DNA of 6,211 nucleotides from an uncultured bacterium. Lineage in GTDB: Bacteria > Planctomycetota > UBA1135 > GCA-002686595. The DNA lies in NCBI GenBank assembly GCA_913058555.1, contig CAJXRJ010000463.1, positions 1 through 6,211 of the forward strand, given 5' to 3'. A model generated the notes under the pieces. It saw nothing but the letters and a program-made list of their open reading frames with translations, ran no database searches and was not told where the DNA came from. Position 1 is the first letter of the stretch. Every line of letters starts with the position of its first letter. This document shows positions 1 through 6,164 of the stretch, one piece after another. Position numbers and translations under genes: made by a program.

Positions 1-17
1 CCATTGCTCCACTGCTC

Positions 18-1106
18 ATGGGCCACCCCGAGGTCGACAATTCGACGCCGTTTGCCTTCGAGGCGCTCTTCGTCACCGACGAAGCCGGCCGGCCCGTCGC
101 GGTGCCTATCGTCAAAGGGACGTTTGTCCTGGGCGAGGACCCGCTGCTCGCCTCCGTGCAGGACCCCGTCCGCCTCGGGGGCCTCGCCTACGGCGAACCC
201 GGGGAGACCAGCGACCGCATGGAGGCCCAGGTGGCCTTCGCCAAGCCTGGGACCGACGTGGCCCTCGTCGGCCACGCCCACGCGCCCCAATCAGGGGTCG
301 CGGACATGGAAGTCGACTTCCAGCTCGCGGGCCTGCGCGCCTCGGCCCGGGTCCGGGGCAATCGCCATTGGCAGAGGCGGCTCCTCCGTGAGGTGCCCAC
401 CAAGCCCGAGCCCTTCGAGCGCATTCCCCTCGTCTGGGAAAGGGCCTTCGGCGGGTGGGATCGTCACTCCGAGGACCCCGACCACCACCGCGGCGAGACC
501 CGAAACCCCTTCGGCGTTGGGTTTCGCAGGCGCCTGACCCCTTTTGCGGAGGGGGCTCCGCTTCCCAATATCGAGGGAATCGGCGAGGAGGCCTCGTCCT
601 ACTCCGCCCGGGTTCGCCCCGCGGGTTTTGGATTCACCGGGGCCGGATGGACCCCGCGGCGTGACTTCGCGGGCACCTACGACGAGTCCTGGGCGGAAAA
701 CCGGGCTCCGATGCTCCCCGAAGACTTCGACCGCCGCTTTTTCCAGGCGGCCGCGCCTGGGCTCAGCTCCGCCGCTCCCCTCCGCGGGGACGAGCGCGGC
801 GTCGCCAGGGGCGCCACCGCCTCGGGCGAGATCGTCTTCCAGCTCCCCGGCGTCCTGCCACCCTCCGTCCTCGCGGAGCTCCAGACGGCCGAGTCCGAGG
901 ACATCGCGATGGCCCTCGACACGGTCGTGGTCGACACCGATGCCATGTCGATCCAGCTCACCTGGCGAGGGTCCCTCGCCGTGCCGCGCGGAGCCCACGA
1001 CCTGGCCGGATTCGTCATCGCCGCGGAGGGTCTGCCCGCCGATACGGCCGACCTGCCCGCGCCGATCCCCTTCGATCAACCCCTCAAGCTCGACCCGGTT
1101 CAGTAG
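18..1106 (+). CDS. DUF2169 domain protein, T6SS effector adaptor/chaperone
   Basis: This 362-residue protein matches the DUF2169 family from end to end. Visible hallmarks, in order, are an N-terminal NSTPFAFE (8-15), VKGTF (32-36), a KPGTDVALVGHAHAP stretch (76-90), GNRHW (114-118), the AFGGWD signature (143-148), NPFGVGF (163-169), LPNIE (182-186), PAGFGF then GWTPRRDFAGTYDESW (201-225), LPEDFDRRFFQAA (233-245) and a FQLPG strand (274-278). DUF2169 proteins are known T6SS accessory factors, encoded next to PAAR or PAAR-like effectors and thought to help load them on the VgrG spike in the cytoplasm. That fits the DUF4150 gene 51 bp downstream. No signal peptide or membrane segment is visible. 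The ATG at 18 is chosen because the family normally begins close to the N-x-TPF motif. However, the frame stays open to the window edge and no good Shine-Dalgarno precedes the ATG, so a slightly longer N-terminus is possible. The C-terminal 80 residues are less family-specific. Confidence 0.93.
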   Translation: MGHPEVDNSTPFAFEALFVTDEAGRPVAVPIVKGTFVLGEDPLLASVQDPVRLGGLAYGEPGETSDRMEAQVAFAKPGTDVALVGHAHAPQSGVADMEVDFQLAGLRASARVRGNRHWQRRLLREVPTKPEPFERIPLVWERAFGGWDRHSEDPDHHRGETRNPFGVGFRRRLTPFAEGAPLPNIEGIGEEASSYSARVRPAGFGFTGAGWTPRRDFAGTYDESWAENRAPMLPEDFDRRFFQAAAPGLSSAAPLRGDERGVARGATASGEIVFQLPGVLPPSVLAELQTAESEDIAMALDTVVVDTDAMSIQLTWRGSLAVPRGAHDLAGFVIAAEGLPADTADLPAPIPFDQPLKLDPVQ

Positions 1107-1157
1107 ACCGTCGAGGCTCGTCCGTTTTTCCCGTCCGCCAACCCCCAGGTCCCTGCC

Positions 1158-1616
1158 ATGCCCGTCACCGTCGGAGTCAACTTCCTAAGCGTCGTCCACA
1201 AGTCGTCCAACGGCGTGACGATTTGTTTTCCGGACGTGTGCAAAACGCCCACGCCCGCCGGACCCATCCCGATCCCGTACCCGAACATCGCGATGTCGTC
1301 GGACACCGCGAAGGGCACCAAGAAGGTCAAGTGCGACGGCGAGTCGACGTGCACGAAGGACTCGAACTTCAAGATGAGCACGGGCGACGAGCCCGGCTCC
1401 GCCGGCGGCATCATCTCCAGCAAGACCAAGGGCAAGGCCGAGTTCATCCTCTTCTCGTTCGACGTGAAGTTCGAAGGTAAGAACGCCACGCGCGCCTTTG
1501 ACATCATGCTGCACAACGACAAGAACACGCCCCCGTTCCCCGTGCTTCAAGGGCCGATCATCGCCCTTCCGAGCATGGATGTTCCCGAGTGCCTGCTTTG
1601 CGGCGAGAAGATGTGA
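1158..1616 (+). CDS. DUF4150 PAAR-like T6SS spike-tip protein
   Basis: This 152-residue protein has the DUF4150 (PAAR-like) signature. The block CFPDVCKTPTPAGPIPIPYPN spans residues 23-43. It is followed by SSDTAKGTKKVKCDG (47-61), a STGDEPGSAGGIISSK segment (74-89) and a FDVKFEGKNATRAFD segment (101-115). Family members are small beta-rich proteins that take the place of PAAR at the tip of the VgrG spike and carry effectors into target cells. Six cysteines are present (23, 28, 59, 65, 145, 148). The terminal CxxC pair could bind metal or be structural, which is inference. The start is preceded only by a weak AGG about 8 bases upstream, and family alignment places it correctly. The gene lies 51 bp after the DUF2169 adaptor and 3 bp before the nuclease, so its most likely cargo is the protein at 1620-2471. 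Unlike many PAAR-like effectors, it has no C-terminal toxin domain of its own: the toxin is a separate polypeptide. Confidence 0.92.
   Translation: MPVTVGVNFLSVVHKSSNGVTICFPDVCKTPTPAGPIPIPYPNIAMSSDTAKGTKKVKCDGESTCTKDSNFKMSTGDEPGSAGGIISSKTKGKAEFILFSFDVKFEGKNATRAFDIMLHNDKNTPPFPVLQGPIIALPSMDVPECLLCGEKM
1605..1610 (+). promoter_or_regulatory. Ribosome binding site for the nuclease gene, inside the end of the PAAR-like gene
   Basis: GAGAAG sits 9 bases before the ATG at 1620 and inside the last codons of the upstream gene. It supports that ATG as a true start and makes translational coupling plausible. Confidence 0.5.
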
Positions 1617-1619
1617 GCC

Positions 1620-2471
1620 ATGGGAAAGAAGCACCACGAAGAAGCGGACTACAAGGACCTGCACAAGGTCGTCAAGAAGAAGACCAGCGGCGGCGCATGC
1701 CTATGGGGTCACAAGGGCGGCTATTCGCGCGGTAGCTGCTGTTATCGGTGGCAAGCCCACGAGATCGCGAAGCACTCGCGGGACATGAAAGGCAAGCTGG
1801 AGGACTACGCCCACGTCACGACGAAGACGCCCACGAGCGCCTACGAGGCCAGGTCTGGAGCGATGTATCCCGCACACTACACCAGCGAGATCGATCCGCC
1901 CCAGCCCGGGGATTGGGACGTCGAAGGCCCCACCCGCGACATCATGCGCGCCAAGTTCAAGAACTCCACCAAGGTGAAGATCAAGAAGGGCAAGAACTTC
2001 ACGAAGGACACGTGGCCTTGGTGGAACAACGCGCACCACCTGATCCCCAAGGGCACGCTGCTGGCCATGATCACCGAGAGCTCCGATCCCGACCCGCGGA
2101 TCGGAACGCTCTGCAAGCAGTCGCTGCTCGAAGCCAAGTACAACGTCAACGAGAAGGACAACATGATGTTCATGCCCATGGATGCGGAGGTAGGCAAGAT
2201 CCTGAACCTACCGCGCCACCTGGGCCTCGCCACGTCCGCCGATAAGTTCGATCACAAGGGCTACAACGCCACGGTGAAGTCGAAGCTGCAGGCGATCATT
2301 GACGAGTACATCCAGGCGTGCAAAGACGCCGATGACGGCAAGCCTCACCCCGAGATCAAAGCCGACCTCAATAAGAAGAAGCTCGTGAACCTCTCGCTCA
2401 AGCTCTTCCGCAAGATCCGCGACTTCACCGCGGGCGAAGCCATCGATCAGATGCCCTATCCGAACCAATGA
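1620..2471 (+). CDS. AHH-family (HNH/Endo VII) nuclease, T6SS effector toxin
   Basis: This 283-residue, lysine- and histidine-rich protein carries an AHH nuclease core in its second half. NNAHHLIPKG (136-145) holds the diagnostic Ala-His-His. It is followed by YNVNEKDNMMFMP (174-186), LNLPRHLG (195-202) and DHKGYNATVKSKL (211-223), which is the usual AHH arrangement of the HNH/Endonuclease VII metal-finger fold. H139/H140, N181 and H200 are the likely catalytic or metal-binding residues, by family analogy. The protein is therefore expected to cut nucleic acid in recipient cells. The first 130 residues match no domain I recognise, but contain a compact Cys/His cluster (C27, H31, C40, C41, H47, H52) in a Gly-rich segment. 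This could be a delivery or metal-binding module. No signal peptide is present, as expected for T6SS cargo. It starts 3 bp after the PAAR-like gene in the same reading frame, and its stop overlaps the immunity gene by 4 bp. DNA versus RNA specificity cannot be read from the sequence. Confidence 0.88.
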   Translation: MGKKHHEEADYKDLHKVVKKKTSGGACLWGHKGGYSRGSCCYRWQAHEIAKHSRDMKGKLEDYAHVTTKTPTSAYEARSGAMYPAHYTSEIDPPQPGDWDVEGPTRDIMRAKFKNSTKVKIKKGKNFTKDTWPWWNNAHHLIPKGTLLAMITESSDPDPRIGTLCKQSLLEAKYNVNEKDNMMFMPMDAEVGKILNLPRHLGLATSADKFDHKGYNATVKSKLQAIIDEYIQACKDADDGKPHPEIKADLNKKKLVNLSLKLFRKIRDFTAGEAIDQMPYPNQ

Positions 2472-3055
2472 CCGACCGATTCGCTCAGATCGACGTTTGC
2501 GTCACCTCCGACGACGACGCGTGCTTCTTCGAAGGGGCGCCCTTGGGAACAGAGATGACCTGCTTTCGCATGGCGAAGGGCATCCCCAACGCCGACGAAT
2601 ACCCGGCAGGGGCGACGATCCGAATGGAAGACGCCTATCCCGGGCGCATCGTGCCGGATGTGATTGGCAACACGCGCGGACTGCTGATCGTCAGCACCCG
2701 GGTGAAAGAAGCCATCGAGGAGGCCCAGGGCGCGGAGACCGAATACCTTCCGCTTGAGATCTTGAATCACAAAGGCCGGCCCGCGGGCGATGGGGGGCCC
2801 CACTGGATCATTAGCCCGATAGGCACTTTTGACTGCGCCGATCACGAAGCGTCGGAGATCGATTGGTTCGACGACGACGTCGTCGACGTGGACAAGATCG
2901 TTCTCGATCCCTCCAAGATCGAAGGGGCGCCCGCGCTCTTCCGCCCAAAGGTCGAGCCGCGCAGCTACGTCGTGCGCGGGGACCTAGCGGAGCGCCTTGG
3001 GTCCATGGGCCTTCGCGGTCTCGTGTTTGAGGATCTCGAGGTCGCCCGTGGTTGA
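2468..3055 (+). CDS. Imm11-family (DUF1629-like) immunity protein
   Basis: This acidic 195-residue protein follows the toxin with an ATGA overlap, the classic effector-immunity arrangement. The layout resembles the Imm11/DUF1629 family: an FFEGAPLG start region (20-27), a central DVIGNTRGLLIVSTRVKEAI stretch (64-83), EYLPLEIL (92-99), a DCADHEASE segment (122-130), DVDKIVLDPSKIEGAPALFR (140-159), and the closing GLRGLVFEDLEV (181-192). Imm11 proteins are known from polymorphic-toxin surveys as immunity proteins next to toxins. By position, the partner is the AHH nuclease, which it presumably binds and blocks in the cytoplasm. The strong negative charge (an EIDWFDDDVVDVD run at 130-142) would suit binding to a lysine-rich nuclease, but this is inference. 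No Shine-Dalgarno is evident before its ATG, so expression probably depends on coupling to the toxin. Confidence 0.85.
   Translation: MTDRFAQIDVCVTSDDDACFFEGAPLGTEMTCFRMAKGIPNADEYPAGATIRMEDAYPGRIVPDVIGNTRGLLIVSTRVKEAIEEAQGAETEYLPLEILNHKGRPAGDGGPHWIISPIGTFDCADHEASEIDWFDDDVVDVDKIVLDPSKIEGAPALFRPKVEPRSYVVRGDLAERLGSMGLRGLVFEDLEVARG
3038..3041 (+). promoter_or_regulatory. Ribosome binding site that fixes the GTG start at 3048
   Basis: GAGG lies 6 bases before the GTG at 3048, within the last codons of the Imm11 gene. It favours this GTG over the TTG at 2997, which lacks comparable support and would create a much longer overlap, and over the internal ATG at 3093. Confidence 0.55.
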
Positions 3056-3854
3056 TCGGCCCTACGTGCCTTTGTCCATCAAGGCGTGCGGCATGGCGGC
3101 GCAAGAGCGGCTGCCGTTCCTGCTCGCGGGCACCGGGACGGAGCGCGCGGCCTTGGAGTACGGCCAGATGGCGCGCCGCGTGGGCGTGGGCCTCTACCTG
3201 AATTCAGGTATGCCGGGTCCGATGTTCGAGTACCTCGGCAAGAGCGCGGGGGCGTGGGGGCACTTCTACACCAAGTGCCCCGAGGGATCCCGTGTCCTGG
3301 GCCGCTTCGAGCCGCTGCTCGATGCGGTGGCCTGCGGGGACTTCGGAACGCTGCGCGCCATCGACGGCGCGGCGGCGGCGCTGCGTGAGCCCTTGGAGTA
3401 CGAGGAAGAGCACCTCTACGCGCGGCTTCTCTTGGCCCTATCCGCAGGCGACGCGGACGCGCGCGGCCCCGAAGTGGAAGCGGTGCTCGAACGCTACACC
3501 GAACTGAACGGCGGCGAGCTGCGACTCGCCGCTTGCAAGGCCCTCCACGAACGCGACGGCGCGGCCCTCGCCGAGACGGCCAGCGACTTCGCCGAGTCCC
3601 TCGTGGAGCTGCTCGAGGAGCAGGTCGCCAGCGGCCAATACGACATGGACCACCGTGCGACCACGGGCAAAGTGTCCGTGGAGCTTGTGGCCTGGGCGCG
3701 CCTGGCGTCCCAGCGCGCCGTGGGCTGGCCCCATTCCCTGCGCCTCTGTCCGCCCACGGCCGTGCGATTTGACCTCGCCGGCCCCGTGAACGCAGAGGGT
3801 TGGAAGACCTTCCCCATCGGCGGCGATCTGACCCCCTCGGGAGGCGGCCGATGA
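3048..3854 (+). CDS. Imm49-like protein, probable second immunity protein
   Basis: With a GTG start at 3048 this is a 268-residue, mostly helical protein. The start is chosen for the GAGG 6 bases upstream and a short 8 bp overlap with the Imm11 gene. The second half resembles the Imm49 family: a helix around LYARLLLALSAGD (123-135), ELRLAACKALHERDGAALAE (157-176) leading into FAESLVELLEEQ (181-192), then the KVSVELVAWARLASQRAVGW helix (208-227). The match is from memory and is weaker than that of the neighbouring families. Imm49 proteins are predicted immunity proteins of polymorphic-toxin loci. No signal peptide or membrane helix is clear. Its place directly after Imm11, with no second toxin between, suggests either a spare or orphan immunity gene, a two-part antidote, or an accessory factor. 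The N-terminal 80 residues, with a Gly-rich GLYLNSGMPGPMFEYLG stretch (48-64), are unassigned. Confidence 0.6.
   Translation: MVDRPYVPLSIKACGMAAQERLPFLLAGTGTERAALEYGQMARRVGVGLYLNSGMPGPMFEYLGKSAGAWGHFYTKCPEGSRVLGRFEPLLDAVACGDFGTLRAIDGAAAALREPLEYEEEHLYARLLLALSAGDADARGPEVEAVLERYTELNGGELRLAACKALHERDGAALAETASDFAESLVELLEEQVASGQYDMDHRATTGKVSVELVAWARLASQRAVGWPHSLRLCPPTAVRFDLAGPVNAEGWKTFPIGGDLTPSGGGR
3839..3844 (+). promoter_or_regulatory. Strong Shine-Dalgarno for the KS-like gene
   Basis: GGGAGG is placed 6 bases before the ATG at 3851, inside the end of the upstream gene. It is the best ribosome binding site in the window. It decides the start against the in-frame ATG at 3800, which would add 17 non-conserved Arg/Pro-rich residues. 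Confidence 0.7.
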
Positions 3855-4933
3855 CACAGCTCTTCATCGAACGAACTGGGCTTGTGACGTCCCTGGGCCA
3901 TGGAGTGCGCGAGAGCGCAGCGGCGGCCCGGGCCGGGATCGTGCGTCCCGACACCATCGACGGCATCGCGGGCTTCGACCCCGAGGAGATGCAGGTTCCC
4001 CTGCCGTGTCACCCGGTCCGCAACCTCACGGACGGCTTCGAGCAGACCGGCCGTTGGCTGCAGCTCGCCCTCGCGGCCGTGGGCGATTGCCTGCGCGCCT
4101 CCGAGGACGGGCCGGCGCCGGATGCGAGGGCCAAAACAGCGCTCGTGCTCGTGCTTCCGACCATCGACGTCGATCGTTTCGGGTGGCCCGAAGACCAGGT
4201 CCCCGCGATCGTTCAAAGCTCGCTCGTCGAGCCGCTCCGGGCGCTCACGGACCTCCCGCTTCCTTGCGAACCCGAGTGGGTCTTCCAGGGATCGGGAGGC
4301 ACGGCCCTCGCCCTCGCAAAAGCCGATGAGTTGACCCGGTCTGGCAAGATTGAGCGCGTGCTTGTGCTGGCCGTGGACTCGTGGCTCGACACGACGAGCC
4401 TCATGGTCCTCGAGCAGGCCGAACGCCTCAAGGGACCTGAGTCACCCGCGGGGTTGATGCCCGGGGAAGCGGCGGCTTGCGTGTGCGTGAGCGGCCAGTC
4501 GGGGGAGGGGCTCCCCTCGATCACGGGCTTCCACCACGCCTCCACCGGGTTCCTTCCCCTCGAGAGCGAATCGGATGTGGTGCCCACCGCCCAGCGCCTC
4601 GGCACGGCCCTTGGATCCCAGATGGCGCCTTCGATCGATCCAGAGTCCATCACGCAGATGTACTCCGACGTGAACGGTGAGGAGTGGCGCTCCCACACCC
4701 ACGGCACGGCCCTCGTGAAGGCGAACGAGACGGCGGATATGGATCGGGTGACCACGGTCTTTCCCGCCGCATCCTTCGGGGACATCGGTGCGGTGCACGC
4801 CCTCGCGAGCGTGTGCCTCTTCGAGCAAGAAGTCGCCCGTGGTTATGGGAGCGGCGGCGCGGGTCTTGTGCTCGCCGCGGGCGAAGACGGCACGGTGTCG
4901 TCGATCTCCCTGGGCCGTGCCCCGTCGTCCTGA
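3851..4933 (+). CDS. Beta-ketoacyl synthase-like (thiolase-fold) protein, probably non-catalytic
   Basis: This 360-residue protein has the outline of a ketosynthase. It has an N-terminal strand and loop (IERTGLVTSLGHGV, 6-19), and an FQGSGGTALALAKADELTRSG region (145-165) where the active-site Cys loop belongs. Next come VLVLAVDSWLD (170-180), LMPGEAAACVCV (202-213), the thiolase-type DVNGEEWR (273-280) and PAASFGDIGAVHALAS (305-320). Enzymes of this family need Cys-His-His. Here the Cys position appears to be Gly147, and the His of the usual GHxxGA motif appears to be Asp311 in GDIGA, so condensation activity is unlikely. I recall KS-like genes of this kind beside DUF2169 and DUF4150 genes in T6SS loci, where a structural or scaffold role is more plausible than lipid or polyketide synthesis. 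It overlaps the preceding gene by 4 bp and is the last plus-strand gene, with no acyl carrier protein or other biosynthetic gene nearby. The alignment of catalytic positions was done by eye. Confidence 0.75.
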   Translation: MTQLFIERTGLVTSLGHGVRESAAAARAGIVRPDTIDGIAGFDPEEMQVPLPCHPVRNLTDGFEQTGRWLQLALAAVGDCLRASEDGPAPDARAKTALVLVLPTIDVDRFGWPEDQVPAIVQSSLVEPLRALTDLPLPCEPEWVFQGSGGTALALAKADELTRSGKIERVLVLAVDSWLDTTSLMVLEQAERLKGPESPAGLMPGEAAACVCVSGQSGEGLPSITGFHHASTGFLPLESESDVVPTAQRLGTALGSQMAPSIDPESITQMYSDVNGEEWRSHTHGTALVKANETADMDRVTTVFPAASFGDIGAVHALASVCLFEQEVARGYGSGGAGLVLAAGEDGTVSSISLGRAPSS

Positions 4934-4943
4934 TCGAGCGCTT

Positions 4944-4975
4944 CGGTCTCGCCGGTGCGTCGGCACGGGAGACCG
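4944..4975. terminator. Stem-loop between convergent genes, possible bidirectional terminator
   Basis: CGGTCTC (4944-4950) pairs with GAGACCG (4969-4975). An inner GTGC/GCAC stem (4955-4958 with 4963-4966) closes a 4-base loop, with a further 2 bp pair and single-base bulges between the stems. It lies in the 64 bp gap between two genes that face each other, where a shared terminator is expected. There is no U-tract on either side, so it is not a textbook intrinsic terminator. Confidence 0.4.
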
Positions 4976-4997
4976 GCCCGCGAGAATAGCGCCGCGG

Positions 4998-6164
4998 TCA
5001 GCGCTGCTGGCGGAGAGCCAAGGCCTCGAGCTCGTGGTCACCGGTGCTGCCGGAGCGACGCAGCGCGAGGTAGAGGTCGCGACGGGAGCGCAGGGACAGG
5101 CCCGGTAGGCCGGCCCAGGTGCCACCCGGGATCTCGTATCCGCCCTGCCAGAGGGCGGTTTGGTCCTTTCCTTCGAGCCAAGCGGCCTCCGCCCGGTCGA
5201 GCTGCGCGCGGGAGGCCGTCTCTGGGTCGAGCTCAAGCCCGGTGATGCGGGTCCAGCCATCGAGGCCGGCCTCGCGCGTCGCTTCGTCCTCGATGGACTC
5301 CGCGAGGCAGCCCAGGGCGCGCGGCGACCCAAGGGCGCCGAGCGCCTCGAGCGCGGCCACCCGCAGGGCGGTCGATGCTTCGGTGGGCTCCGGCGCCGGC
5401 GCCGCGACGGAGAGGATCGCGTCGAGGTCGTCCATGGAGCCGAGCGCCCCGAGGATCTTGAGGGCCACGGGGTCCTGGCCCACATCGCTGGTTCCGTGGA
5501 AGGCGGCGGACCGGAGGGCTTCGACAAGCCCGGGCACCGAACCCTGGGCCAGGGCGCGGAACGCGGTCTCCCTCACGGCGGGATCGCCTTCGGCAAGGGC
5601 CGTCTCGAGGTGGCCGGGGCTGAGCATCCCCAGTCGGGCGGTGGACAGCCAGGTGGCGGAGCGCAGGTCCGGGTCTCCGTCCGACCAGAGGGCCGCGTCC
5701 GCCATCGGGGCGGGCTGGCGGTGGAAGGTCAGCACGTCGCGGGCGGCCGCTTGGGCCGCGGGCTCCGCGGCGCCAGTGGCACACTCGAAGAGCGCCGCCT
5801 GCAGTCGTTCAAGGCATTCCGGCACGTGCCGCAGACCGCGCGCGACGGCGAGGGACGGGCCCTCGTGCAGGGCCTTCATGACGCACTTGTCGCCGGCTTC
5901 GTTCTCGACCAGAAGCCGCGCCGCGGCCTGCACCGCCCCGTCATCGGAGCCGTCCTCGAGCACTTCGCGGGCCTGGGCGAGGCCCGGCTCGCCCGCGATG
6001 CGAACGCCGTCGAGGTGGGCTTCGATCCGCTCCTCGAATTCGGCCAGCTCGTGGAGGGCGTAGTCCTTGTCGAAGACGATCTCGTCCCGCTGGGTGATCA
6101 GGAAGTCGAGGTCGTCCCAGTGCTCTTCCAGAACGTCGGGGAACGGCTGTGCGGGGCTCTGCAT
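4998..6164 (-). CDS. TIGR02270-family HEAT-repeat-like protein, T6SS-associated, at contig end
   Basis: This 388-residue, Ala/Leu-rich helical protein fits the TIGR02270 family. The N-terminal part has VLEEHWDDLDFLITQRD (11-27), then YALHELAEFEERIEAHLDG (35-53) followed by VRIAG (54-58), the best family signature. HEAT-like helix pairs follow at about 155-290, for example DPAVRETAFRALAQG (194-208) and ALRVAALEALGALGSPRALG (266-285). The C-terminal region has WTRITG (304-309), GGTWAGLPGL (347-356) and SRRDLYLALRRSG (360-372). Such proteins are found with T6SS genes and presumably act as protein-binding scaffolds, but their function is not established. It converges on the effector operon. Its first codon (6162-6164) is the last genomic base triplet before adapter sequence. 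That Met is near where family members begin, but the true start could lie a few codons upstream in missing sequence. An in-frame extension through the adapter (MYKRQ) is an artefact. Confidence 0.85.
   Translation of the reverse strand: MQSPAQPFPDVLEEHWDDLDFLITQRDEIVFDKDYALHELAEFEERIEAHLDGVRIAGEPGLAQAREVLEDGSDDGAVQAAARLLVENEAGDKCVMKALHEGPSLAVARGLRHVPECLERLQAALFECATGAAEPAAQAAARDVLTFHRQPAPMADAALWSDGDPDLRSATWLSTARLGMLSPGHLETALAEGDPAVRETAFRALAQGSVPGLVEALRSAAFHGTSDVGQDPVALKILGALGSMDDLDAILSVAAPAPEPTEASTALRVAALEALGALGSPRALGCLAESIEDEATREAGLDGWTRITGLELDPETASRAQLDRAEAAWLEGKDQTALWQGGYEIPGGTWAGLPGLSLRSRRDLYLALRRSGSTGDHELEALALRQQR

Noticed and set aside
291..1079. Long minus-strand open frame opposite the DUF2169 gene
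   Set aside because: It is opposite a clearly conserved gene. Its translation is Gly/Arg-rich and unlike any family, as expected from high-GC antisense DNA.
2872..2885. 14-bp palindrome CGACGACGTCGTCG in the Imm11 gene
   Set aside because: It follows from alternating Asp and Val codons in an acidic run (DDDVVD) and has no independent support as a site.
2529..2932. 14-base direct repeat (2529-2542 and 2919-2932) within the Imm11 gene
   Set aside because: Both copies encode the short peptide EGAP in different parts of the family fold. No flanking duplication or element structure accompanies them.
2997..3047. TTG start 17 codons upstream of the Imm49-like gene
   Set aside because: It would create a 59 bp overlap with the Imm11 gene, while a GAGG at proper spacing points to the GTG at 3048.
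3800..3850. Upstream ATG for the KS-like gene
   Set aside because: The added residues are Arg/Pro-rich, out of frame with the end of the previous gene, and lack conservation features. The GGGAGG is positioned for the ATG at 3851.
4442..5527. 361-codon minus-strand open frame spanning the convergent junction
   Set aside because: It runs antisense through the KS-like gene and out of frame through the TIGR02270 gene, with no recognisable domain.
5119..6063. 314-codon plus-strand open frame opposite the TIGR02270 gene
   Set aside because: It is Ser/Ala/Arg-rich low-complexity translation antisense to a recognised family, and a typical GC-driven shadow.
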